64,000 nucleotides of DNA. Origin: Artocarpus heterophyllus (taxonomy: Eukaryota; Streptophyta; Magnoliopsida; Rosales; Moraceae). The position numbers were made by a program, and so were the translations under genes. The notes below the pieces were generated by a model that did no database searches, had not been told where the DNA came from, and saw nothing but the letters and a program-made list of their open reading frames with translations. The stretch lies in NCBI GenBank assembly GCA_025403435.1, contig CM046327.1, positions 17,856,440 through 17,920,439 of the forward strand, given 5' to 3'. Positions 22,928 through 32,659 of the stretch are shown piece by piece. Position 1 is the stretch's first letter, and each line of letters begins with the position of its first letter.

Positions 22928-23587
22928 TGTTAAAACAAAACATTATGATGAAAACTATCATCACCCAAAATCATTCATGTCAAATCACCAAGAATATTAA
23001 TAAGATGCGAAAGCTAACTAGAAGCCATAGGTGCGATGTGATTCAATATTCTGTAGGTTGAGGATCTTTTAAGTTTGGTAAGTAAGTCCTCCTTCAAAAA
23101 ATACTCTATAATTTCTTCGTAGACGGGAACAGAAAAATAACGTACGTACTGACTTGGGACCAAAATCATTCATGTCAAATCACCAAGAATATTAATAAGA
23201 TGCGAAAGCTAACCTGAAGCCATAGGTGCGATGTGATTCAATATTCTGTAGGTTGAGGATCTTTCAAGTCTGGTAAGTAAGTCCTCCTTCAAAAAATACT
23301 CTATAATTTCTTCATAGACGGGAACAGAAAAATAACGTACGTACTGACTTGGGACCACAATCCCTTTTATAACTGCTAAACCTAACAATTATCCTTAATT
23401 ATCAATTTAGCCCATCATAAAATTAGTAATTATATTTTTTGATCTCTACACATAAGAGGCTCACACTTAATGATGCATTAAAAGCCCAAAATCTAAATTG
23501 ATCACTTTTAATTGGACAACCTTATCGATAGTCTTTAATTCACATTTATTTAATATATTAGCCCATATATTGTATTTAGATCCAACA
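22928..23587 (-). repeat. 5' LTR of the copia element with internal duplication
   Basis: 660 bp, TGTTAAAAC...GATCCAACA on the plus strand. It is longer than the partner LTR because of a 195-bp tandem duplication (22966-23160 and 23161-23355). Confidence 0.93.
22966..23355. repeat. 195-bp tandem duplication inside the 5' LTR
   Basis: Both copies begin CAAAATCATTCATGTCAAAT and run to GACTTGGGACC with few differences. It is absent from the left LTR, so it arose after insertion or during the last reverse transcription. Confidence 0.93.
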
Positions 23588-23592
23588 ATAAT

Positions 23593-25110
23593 TTGTTAGG
23601 CTAAACACATTTTATACGAATTAATAGGTGACGAGCTATTTTTTGTTCCTTCATATCCCAACCAATATTGTACTACTTAAAACTTCCAAATTTATTTTCC
23701 CTTTGACCAAACAACAGAAAAATTTAAAACCCACATTACTTCCTCCACGCGTAATTGTTACATAAGCAGTGCCGTGATTAATCGTTAGTTTGACGCTATT
23801 CTGTGCTACTCGATCATCTAATGAGACGCTGCGAGTTCACTCTTTTTTTTTTGGTTCTTATTCTATCTTGTTTTCTAATCAAAATTCAAACATTTTGTTA
23901 ATAACTACCATATAATTATCCACTAAACAACTTTTTCTTTTTTACCGCATTCACGCAATGAATTTGATAGTTAGTAAAATCCCAAATCATACGCACTGAT
24001 TCAATTTCACCAAGGCGAAAAAAGTAGCCTTTTCCTATTTGTTTGGATTGGCGTGTCACAAATTAGCAATAAAAAACAATATGAAACTATGAAATTCAAC
24101 GTGCGTTCTACGCGTAGCTATTTAAAAAAAAAAAAACGATCAATGATGTCCTCATATTTTCATCATCAAGTTTCTTAAAAGAAATCTACCAGGGACCACA
24201 TATAGAAAGACAAAGAAACAAGGCTCATACTTTTATCTATTTGGATATACTTTTATCTATTTGGATTTAGAGAACCTAGCTAAGTTTTAGCAGCTTAAGT
24301 AATATTAGGCAAGCTCATTGAGGCAGATAAGAAAAATCTTAAGAAAATGCTCTTTATAGATTATTTTTTTATCGTCATGTCACCACCACACAAATGTTGC
24401 TAAGTGAGATTCTTTTATCTCAGATAAATTTAGTATATGTTTAAAATATTGGTTATAACTAATTGGTTCCAATTAACTAACTATGAGCTTTTAGTAGTTA
24501 TAATAAAAAATAAATAGTCGTTAAAATATAAAATCCATGTTACAATTTTTAAACCAAAAACTTTATTTAAAACCAACTTATCAAACACCTTTTCGTCCAT
24601 TTTTTCTTCTTTTGATGAAAAACCAAGTCACCATCAATATCATTTACTTTGAAAAGTAAATGAAAAATGTTAGACAAGAAAAATCTAAAAAAAAAAAAAA
24701 GCCCTATTCTTTTATGGTCACGCCACCACCATACAATGTTGCAAAGGTGGGTTCTTTTGTCTCGGCGAAATTTAGTCAATTTTTTATTCGTTTCACGAAA
24801 TACCAAATGGGTTTAGTTGATTGGTCTAAAGCGACGTTAGTGGTGTTTTCTATTTGTCCTGGTTTGCCAATTATTTGTCCTCGAATATATTTATTCTTTT
24901 TTCTTGCTCCTAATTTCTCGTTAGCTTACCCGTTTCACCTATTTCAAAATTGTCTTTATTCTATTTTCTCTTTCCCTTTCCGTTTGACGAAGCAAATTAA
25001 AGTCTTTGCCAACCAAAATTAAAGTATGCATAATTTTAATATTCTCATCTAATCATTCAGATGTTTCTTGATGACCATAAAACGGTGGCACCTACAAATT
25101 AATTGATTAT
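23593..25110. other. Intergenic, no gene; diverged duplicate segments
   Basis: About 24345-24430 and 24690-24785 share GTCA.CCACCAC.ACAA.TGTTGC..AG, then TTCTTTT.TCTC and AAATTTAGT, an old direct duplication of ~95 bp. ACTTTTATCTATTTGGAT is duplicated near 24230-24265. No supported coding sequence. Confidence 0.5.
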
Positions 25111-25112
25111 TG

Positions 25113-25603
25113 GTAAGATTAGTTTCAAATTTAGCCCTTAAAGAAAAAAAAGTTGTTTCATTTTGACCCTTTTTACTTTAAAATGATATCAAATTTATCC
25201 ATCAGCTTATCGAAAATCGCCGCTTCAAAACTTCTATCAATTTTTTATGAGTCACATGTATGATTGAGAACTAAAAATACAGTAAATTTAAACATGCATT
25301 TTAAAATTTTGAAAAATTCAAAAAAAAAAACACAAATGCTTCCTCGCTTTAACCATAAGTATCGCATCCTCATTTGCTCACAAGTCCAGCCTCGTAATCG
25401 TCATCCTATATCATCTTTTGCAAATGAGTCACATGATTTGCATATGTTTAATACCATTAAAAAATAGACATTTCATTGATGAAAATACAAATTGCAAATT
25501 CAAACAAGTTCAGCGGGTTAATTATTTATTATTATTAATTGTAAGAATCAAAATAGATAATCTATATTTTTAAGGGGGCTCAATTTGAAATCACTCCTAA
25601 ATA
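25113..25603. repeat. Inverted-repeat element candidate
   Basis: The left end, TAAGATTAGTTTCAAATTTA followed by GCCCTTA, pairs with the reverse complement of the right end, TTAGGAGTGATTTCAAATTG followed by AGCCCCCTTA. About 490 bp, non-coding. Confidence 0.4.
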
Positions 25604-25609
25604 TTATGA

Positions 25610-25745
25610 GTGTGTTTAAAAAATAATTATAACTAAAAATTAAAACAAATTTTATTATAATATGTAAAAATTTTATATTATAATATATAAAAATTTTAAA
25701 ATATTACAATTAAAACTATATAATTAAAACAATAGTCGTCTAAGA
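25610..25745. repeat. MITE-A copy, degenerate
   Basis: GTGTGTTTAAAAAATAATTA start, two degenerate TTATAATATGTAAAAATTTTA motifs, then AATTAAAACAATAG. Confidence 0.4.
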
Positions 25746-26021
25746 AAGCATGTATCCGTGAAACCTTTCGTAAACCTACCGCGTGTCGCGAGTTCGTTAG
25801 TCACCGTTTCAACCCCTTCAAGCAATGTTTCTCCAAATTGGGTTTATTTTGACTTGCTCGAAATAAAAAGTCCCCAAAACTTATATATAATATTTAAATT
25901 ATAATTAGATAGTTAAATTATAATTTAAATTATTTTATTATAATATTTTTTTTAAATAAAAAATTTAATCTACATTTAAATATTTTATTCAAATACTAAA
26001 CAAACAACCACACGGCCTTCA

Positions 26022-26081
26022 CACGTGAACCTGACATCCCGAAAGGGCCGACAATCCAATCCAATCCTAATTCAACACGTG
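26022..26081 (+). promoter_or_regulatory. G-box pair and CCAAT motifs upstream of the ELO-like gene
   Basis: CACGTG occurs at 26022-26027 and 26076-26081 (within ACACGTGT), with CCAATCCAATCC between. Placement about 230-290 bp upstream of the ATG suits bZIP/bHLH-type regulation, for example ABA or light responses. Function is inference. Confidence 0.45.
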
Positions 26082-26309
26082 TCCTAAAAGATGCTTTTAT
26101 GCTCTTTTCTCGTCGCTTAATTATTACCACCCATTCTTTTTACGTTCCCCTAATTTAGTCCCTTCTCCTAAAGAGAAGGCCTTTTTGCTTTCTTCCTATC
26201 CACTGATTCTCTCTCTACAATTTCCGACACCAAACCAAACACAAAAAGAATAAAAAATAAAAAATAAAAATAAAAATCTGTTCTTGGCGCGTCTTTGGCT
26301 GCTGAGAAC

Positions 26310-27173
26310 ATGGCGAACGCGGCGACATTCTGGCTGTCGGAGCACCCATCGATAGTTGGCTTCCGGTGGAGCCACACCCAATCGTGGGGCTCCACGTGGT
26401 CGTTCCTCTTCACCTCCATCTCCCTCTACCTCTCCCTCTCCCTCCTCCTCTACGCCGCCGTCCGCCTCCTCCGCCGCCCCTTCCCCCTCCCCCTAGGCCA
26501 CCTCTTCCCCGCCCTCCACAGCTTCTCCATGGCCCTCATCTCCGCCACCATCTTCGCCGGCATCCTCCTCTCCTCCGCTGCCGAGATCCGCGACACCCGC
26601 TGGCTCTGGCGCCGCTCCCGCATCTCCTCCCCTCTCCAGTGGCTCCTCTGCTTCCCCCTCGGCACCCGCCCCTCCGGCCGCGTCTTCTTCTGGTCCTACG
26701 TCTTCTACCTCTCCCGCTTCCTCCACATGTTCCGCACATTCTTCGCCATCATACGACGTCGTAAGGTCGCCTTCTCCCAGCTCTTCAACCACTCCATCCT
26801 CACCTTCATGTCGTTTCTCTGGCTCGAGTTCTCCCAGTCGTTTCAGGTCCTCGCCATCCTCTCCACCACGCTCGTCTACTCCGCGGTCTACGGGTACCGG
26901 TTCTGGACAGCCGTCGGATTGCCGACCACCGAGTGTGATTTCCCGTTCGTGGTCAACTGCCAGATCGTGCTCCTCGGGTGCCACTTGGCGTGCCACGTCG
27001 GAGTCCTCACGCTCCACCTCATGAAGGGCGGGTGCAATGGGATCGGCGCGTGGATTCTAAACTCGGTTTTGAATGGGGTTATGATGTTGTTGTTCTTAAA
27101 GTTTTATGTCAAGAAAATGCGTTTAGGGAAGAGAAAGGAACTAATTAGTAATAATGGGCAATTGAGAGATTGA
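26310..27173 (+). CDS. ELO/GNS1-SUR4 family fatty-acid elongase-like membrane protein
   Basis: A 287-aa, intronless, multi-pass protein related to the condensing enzymes that extend very-long-chain fatty acids at the ER. About six or seven hydrophobic segments are visible, beginning near residues 32-52 and 70-92. The family block SFLWLEFSQSFQVLAIL (about 168-184) and YGYRFW (194-199) are clear, as is GCNGIGAWI and a basic C-terminus (KKMRLGKRK). The usual histidine box HxxHH, expected just before the SFLWLE block, reads QLFNH (157-161), retaining only one histidine. The protein resembles the plant HOS3-like branch of the family, so activity cannot be assumed. The start was taken at the first ATG in frame (26310); the frame remains open a little further upstream without ATG. 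Codons are strongly GC-rich compared with flanks. Confidence 0.9.
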   Translation: MANAATFWLSEHPSIVGFRWSHTQSWGSTWSFLFTSISLYLSLSLLLYAAVRLLRRPFPLPLGHLFPALHSFSMALISATIFAGILLSSAAEIRDTRWLWRRSRISSPLQWLLCFPLGTRPSGRVFFWSYVFYLSRFLHMFRTFFAIIRRRKVAFSQLFNHSILTFMSFLWLEFSQSFQVLAILSTTLVYSAVYGYRFWTAVGLPTTECDFPFVVNCQIVLLGCHLACHVGVLTLHLMKGGCNGIGAWILNSVLNGVMMLLFLKFYVKKMRLGKRKELISNNGQLRD

Positions 27174-27179
27174 TAAGGA

Positions 27180-27940
27180 AATGTGAAATTGGGAATTCAT
27201 TAGTGGTTTTCTTTTTTTTTTTTTGTAATTTTTAGAAGGTTAATTGTACACAATACATTGTGTATACATGTATACATTTTGGTTTTTTTGTAAGAGATTT
27301 TCATATATAGGCCCAAAAGCAAATAATATTTGTGTGTTTTATTGTTGAGAGCTTTTCTTCCATCTGAGGACTCGGATTTATGAAATTTGCACAATTTCTG
27401 AATTTTCTATGTACCTAGATCTTCACTCTTTTTGATTTTTTTTTTTTTTTTGGTAATGTAGTTGGAGTTTTACTTCGATACTAAGAGACGTGATGTCTCG
27501 TGTTGGGCTGAAAATTACTAATTTAGTGGTGTAGAATTTGTTACATTGTCGACAAATTATTGTTGTTGACTAAATCAACAGAAGGATATTTTCTATTATA
27601 TATTAAAACCTTTTATACATATATATATAAAGGTTTTGCTTAATATAGACTGTTTTTTCTTAACTTTATATGATATGTAAATTTGGACTTTCAAAACAGA
27701 AAAAAAAAAAAAAAACACATGAACACAGGGAAAGAGAAAGGAAAAGTATAATCTGATATCAAACTGACAATTTCGTAACAACCATTAAAAAAGAGGGTTT
27801 TTAATTAGGCTCTATTTTCTTGAAAAAATAAAATAACATGTGGTAAAACAAGAACATAAAAATTATTTAAAAAGTGATAAAGAGTGTGATCTAGCATTTC
27901 TTAAATACATAGTAATTGTTTAAGTTAAATTCATAGCAAG
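27180..27940. other. 3' flank of the ELO-like gene, no gene
   Basis: T-rich 3' region with several homopolymer runs. The transcript end was not fixed. No coding signal. Confidence 0.5.
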
Positions 27941-27944
27941 TCTT

Positions 27945-28990
27945 TAAACTTCATTCTCTTTCTAAAGTTAGTTTATGTACTCAAAAGTGTTTTAATTTAA
28001 CTCTTAAATGTTTTTTTGTCTCAAATTTTGTCCTTCAATTACTTTCTATTAAATGTTACACCAAAAAAGTTGGATAATATTATAATATCGTTTTAAACAA
28101 TGGGACACTCTTGTAATCTTCTCCAAAGAACCAAAACTTCAACTTTTTTTTTAGGTCAACTTTAAAATACCAGCGTAAACTTTGTGTTTGAATCCTAGTG
28201 ACTAGAGCATCCCCTACAAGCAAAAGAAAAAAAAAATGAATCTGATGAACATAAAAAAAGGAAATTTCTGACTTGTTGGGATCTGAAGCAAGTGGCTAAT
28301 TTTATTTTTCTTTTAAAATTGTGCTTTGTTTAAGCTTTAGGATTTTTTTCCTATATATTTGATTTAGCTTGTAAGATTTTCTTGGTTGCTTTTGAGCCAA
28401 AAAAAAAACCTCTTAAGTTGTTTATAAACTTGAGCAAGTGGGTAATAATTCTTTCTCTATCAAACACAAATCAAAGTTTTTATATCTTTTTTTGTGCATA
28501 CGAATTTAGATTAAGAATGTATTTTTAATGCACAACTTAAAACTTAGACTGCAAACCTTTTGTCCCTATCGGCCACTGGGAAGAAGTTGCCTACAAGGAA
28601 GAAAAGATCAACTTTTTTATAAGCTTATAATATATAAGTTCTTTAAGCTTTTTGTTCTTGAGGAAAAAAAAACTAACTATGCACAGTTTTTTTAGTCCTT
28701 TTATTTTGGAGGAAAACTTTATTATGGAAAAGTTAATTTAATTTTATTCAATCTTGAAAATTTTAGATGTATGAACTTTTATAAGGTGAAATTGGCATTG
28801 AGTGTCCCTTTGTGCAAGAAATAAGAGCAAAAGGTATTTATTCACCTTAATTATTAATATATTAACCCTTTTTCATCTAAAATTTAACAAAATATAACTG
28901 AGGGACAAAATTTAAGATAAGAAAAAAATTCAAATGGTTAAGTTAAAACGCTTCGAGTATATAAACTTACTGTAAAAAGAGAAGAAAGTT
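27945..28990. mobile_element. ~1-kb non-autonomous element with ~110-bp inverted ends
   Basis: The left end (27945-28060) and the reverse complement of the right end (about 28870-28990) align. They share TTCTCTTT, GTTTAT.TACTC, GTTTTAA.TTAAC, and an AAATTTTGTCC(T/C)TCA block ending in GTTAAA-like sequence. The interior has no transposase. A SINE-like B box with an A-rich tail sits inside at about 28180-28236. Confidence 0.5.
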
Positions 28991-28994
28991 CGGA

Positions 28995-29550
28995 TGCTTT
29001 GATGAATTTAATTCTAATCGTTTTGATTAAAGCCCATGGGCAATGCATGAACATGGAGAACATTGATAATGATGCTTTGAGCCTTTTGAGGCATTTTAGA
29101 CATGGGTGGCACCTGAATTTCGTCGCAAGTTGCGTATATATTCTTTACTCGTCCGAACTGCACTTCTATTTCCAAGGTGCTTTCGACAAAACTCACATTT
29201 CCAAAGCGCTTCAGGATAACTTGATTCAAACTAAGAAAAAAAGGGCTCTATTTTGATCTCACAAAAAGACTGCAGCTTTTATCCTTGGCGTAAACGTTGA
29301 AGGATATAAATAACAAATAAAAGGTTTAGAATAAATTAGACAGGAAAATGAACACTTGGGTAGACTTAAGTAAGCTCAGCATCATGTCCATACTTGTCAA
29401 CACGTTCAATCTAATCCAATGTTAAACAACATTGAATTTGAGATGTTGCATCCAATTCAATCTGATTTGAGTACAAAATTCAACCTGAAATTTGTTTTGT
29501 TTTGTTTTTGTTTTTCTTCTTTTTCACAAACTTACAATTTAGGGTCCTGT
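28995..29550. other. Unexplained segment, possible coding relic
   Basis: The 29014-29260 stretch is less AT-rich and open on both strands (71 aa minus, 85 aa plus). I recognise no family in either, and no start or splice context supports a gene. Confidence 0.25.
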
Positions 29551-29555
29551 TTGAT

Positions 29556-29880
29556 AAATAGATTCGAATTAGTGATTTAATTTAAGTTAGTGTGATTTGA
29601 ATTAGGATTTGAGTTAGTGATTTGAATTGTTATTCGAATTAACGTTTGGATGTACATTTAAGTTTTAATCTAAGTATGAAATAAAATTAAAATTTGTTTT
29701 TGGAGAGGTAGTGAAAATAGCTTTTGATTTATTAATAAATATAATAAAATCTTAATGTTAATGATCTTAAAAAATATACAATATAGATGTTGATTTATTC
29801 ACTTTTTGTTAGAAATATAATAAAAAAATCATATTAATTAGATATGAAAAGAAAAAATTATTTCAAAAAAGTTGTAAGTT
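29556..29880 (+). repeat. Repeat family D, copy 1
   Basis: Colinear with 60775-61115. Shared blocks include TGATTTGAA, GGTTATTC-type GTTATTCGAATT, TTTGGATGTACATTTAA, TCTAAGTATGAAATAAAATT, GGTAGTGAAAA and TTGATTTATTAAT. About 330 bp, non-coding, same orientation. Confidence 0.6.
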
Positions 29881-30009
29881 CAAAAAGGAAGGCTAGCGAG
29901 AAAAAAGCCCAAAAGTCTATTAGTCTGTTCACTATTCATAAGGGCCACGGGGCCCAAACCTTAAAAAGCCAATCAACGTATAACAGATTTCTGAGGACAA
30001 GGGGGAAAT

Positions 30010-30315
30010 AATATATTTTTTGAAACTTTTTGAAGTGAATAACAAATTTACAAAATATTTGTAATAAATAATAGATTTACGATGCAAATAGTTTATTTAC
30101 TGCATAAATAAAATTATTTACATTATAACAAAGGAGGTAAATCATTATTTACACCTTAGATCTATTTAATGTATAAATAAGAATCATATACATTATAAAT
30201 AAAAGAGTACATAAATTATTCATTATAAATATGTTATTTGCTACAACTATTTTTAAAACTTGATATTTACTATAATTAGATTTTGAAAAGTAATATTTAC
30301 TATAATTTTTGTATA
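30010..30315. repeat. MITE-X, uninterrupted copy
   Basis: Matches in inverse orientation the two halves flanking the CACTA-type element at 13138-13528. Built of repeated ATTTACATTATAA/TTATAATGTAAAT words. Confidence 0.6.
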
Positions 30316-30349
30316 TTGTTTTTTTAACCAAAACATGTATGTGTATTCT

Positions 30350-30425
30350 AGTTGTAGCTATGACCTAGTGATAATTTTACCCATGACTCCAACATTAGAT
30401 AAAGAGTTTGAATATCAAATAAATA
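30350..30425 (+). repeat. Weak SINE-like segment
   Basis: TAGCTATGACCTAGTGATAA resembles a Pol III A box and GAGTTTGAATATC a B box about 45 nt later. No clear tail. Confidence 0.25.
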
Positions 30426-30644
30426 TTGAATCTAATAACTACTTTTCCAACATAAGTGGTGACTATTTTATTTATTGTGATATTTACCATTTGTAAAAGA
30501 ACTTAATTTCTTTTGCTATATTTTGACATTATATTTTTTTTTTTCATTTAAATTTTCAATTCAATCCAATTCAATCCAGGTCCTTAGATATCTAATCTAC
30601 ATTGAATTGATTGGACTAGATTTGTTGGCTATCCAATCACAATC

Positions 30645-31330
30645 ATTAGGGGTGTTAAAAAAATCCGTCGAATTGTCTAAACTATTCAATCCAAACCAAA
30701 CAGAACTAAACATATGTTTTTTTTTTTTTGTGATTTTTGAATGGTTTGGGTGGTTTTTACACAAACAATTTTGGGTAGTTTGGTTAGTGGTTTTGGCTTC
30801 TTGTATCGCCCAAACTACCTTATATATAATTTTGTATATTTAAAGCATCTTTTATATGATAATTTTCAGTATTTTTTGTATAGATTATTTTTTATTGCTC
30901 ATCAAAAGAAGTTCTACATATATAAGTTAAACCTTTCCATACTTTATAATTATATTTTCCCTTAATCACGTTAAAATAACATTAGGTATCACCCAGTAAC
31001 ATTCAAAAAACAAAATTAAATCAAAGAACCAAGTACTATAAAACTTTAATTTAAGTTTGGAATTTAATTGTGTTATTTTATATTACGTAGTTGTACTTTT
31101 AACTTTTAGTTTGGTTGTTGGTGAACTTTGATTTGTCTTATTATAACTTTTTAGTTTGATTCTTAGTTTGTAATTAAACTTTAAATGGTAAAATTTTAGA
31201 TATTTTATAATTATTGTTAAATATTGAAAACTTTTTTAATGTTGAGCTCAAACTACCTAACCAAATCGCCCAAACCGCTTGTGAGTAATTTGGTTTGATT
31301 TGGGTTTTATAAGGAAATCAAAATTTTTAA
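30645..31330. repeat. Inverted-repeat element candidate
   Basis: GGTTTGGGTGGTTTTTAC...TAGTTTGGTTAG (30740-30790) pairs with CTACCTAACCAAATCGCCCA (31252-31271) and following sequence near the right end. Boundaries are vague. Non-coding. Confidence 0.3.
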
Positions 31331-31659
31331 ATTTATTTTTGGTTTAGTCAAAAGTTTAGAGAAAAAAGGGCCCGAACCTCCACAAACACTCCTATCATTT
31401 TCTTTCCTCCGACCTCTTTGTCTTGTTGCTTCTATGTTATTGTATACCCTGCGATCGCCAAAGCTCTCCTACCACCCCTTGTGCAAGGCATCACTATTTG
31501 GATCTATCACTGGAGATAACATTATGCCTAAAAGGACAGCCAACAAAGGATAATTTCGATCACTGGTGAGCTGTGACTGGTATTTGTGTTATGACGTTCG
31601 CAAAATTTTTGGTATTCTAAACGTGTTGGTGCAACATGTAAAAATCAATCTACGTGTGG

Positions 31660-32650
31660 TTTTTTTTTGGAAAATAAAGCTTCATTCAATTAACAATAGT
31701 GGAAACAAAGTTGCATATGATTGTCTACTATAGGCATAAATGACCTGGACAAAGACTGAATCTACTAGTAAAACACAAATAAAAGCATAAGAACAAAGGA
31801 AGGCATTGAGACCTAGAGGGAAAAAGCCCTCTCCACACCTAGAATGGAGCTCATCAACGACTCATTATGATAAAACACTGTTGATGGATGAAACTAGTCG
31901 ACCAAAATAAAATCTGCCCTAGTGAGGGTACGTACAACCCAACATATATTTGGATATAGCCGTCAGTCATCACACACAACTGTTGTTAATCAATGAATAT
32001 GCAATATAACCAGAGACCAAAGGCAAGGAAACCTCCTCCTTCATTACGAACTGAAAATAAAAACAAAAACAAAACTAAAAAATAGAGATAACATCTTGAC
32101 AAACGAGGGTCTACTGCCTTCACTATCTATCTCACACCTGACGATCTATGATTTGGCCAAAACTTCAACAAGCTCGCTCTTCTACTCCAGACCTAGTCAA
32201 CTTCGATCTCAGACCTGAAGCAACAAGACCGTTCAACTCAGAGCGCTCCATCAGTGACAACCGCGGCTCTCTGCTACCTCCTGCCTTCGTCCTCGGCCAG
32301 ATTCAACGCTACATTGGCTTTCCCATTGTTCTACCATGCCAGAGATCACCCCCTATCCCAACACCCTCAACTCCCACCAACACTGATCACCCCGACCCTC
32401 CCTAGACACATCAGCCTTTAGATTTGCCACAATCAGCCACAAGTCTATTGCCTCGACCTCGCTGACACCGATTTTCACTCGCCCCTATGCCACCTGACCA
32501 ACGCAGTGCAACGTCTCCCTAATGCCCAAGATTACCCCCTTATCAGCCACAATCCACTCATCCACCCCCTCTCATAGGTCAAAGGCATGAAGGCTAGCCC
32601 AAAAATAGCGTCGGCCTTTGGTCCCAGAGGGAAGGGGGCATGGCACCTAA
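31660..32650 (-). mobile_element. Poly(A)-tailed retroelement 3' end (LINE-like), 5' truncated
   Basis: On the minus strand the segment ends AATGAAGCTTTATTTTCC followed by an A run (31668-31660). An end just after a polyadenylation-like signal plus poly(A) is typical of LINE insertions. The ~1 kb upstream is GC-richer than the flanks, G-rich on this strand, with no intact frame. No target duplication was found. A processed pseudogene of an unrecognised transcript is the alternative. Confidence 0.4.
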
Positions 32651-32659
32651 AAAATAAGG

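Larger units (their letters stand above)
16318..23587 (-). mobile_element. Ty1/copia LTR retrotransposon, full-length but defective
   Basis: All structural landmarks of one insertion are visible. Exact 5-bp target duplications ATAAT lie at 16313-16317 and 23588-23592. TG...CA-bounded LTRs are at each end. A primer-binding site complementary to initiator tRNA-Met is next to the right (5') LTR, and a polypurine tract is next to the left (3') LTR. Between them, on the minus strand, are gag with a zinc knuckle, then protease, integrase, reverse transcriptase and RNase H in the Ty1/copia order. The frame is broken by several stops and shifts and two catalytic motifs are altered, so it cannot be autonomous. 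The left-LTR side also shows a conserved end. The lineage within copia is not assigned. Confidence 0.95.

Noticed and set aside
26295..26309. Upstream extension of the ELO-like frame to 26295
   Set aside because: Begins with TTG. The first ATG, at 26310, gives the expected family N-terminus.
26366..27017. Proline-rich (plus) and Arg/Glu-rich (minus) frames of 67-174 aa
   Set aside because: Composition artefacts of the C-rich ELO-like gene read in other frames.
28140..28240. tRNA gene suggested by GTTTGAATCCTAG
   Set aside because: No acceptor stem or anticodon arm. At best a SINE-like B box.
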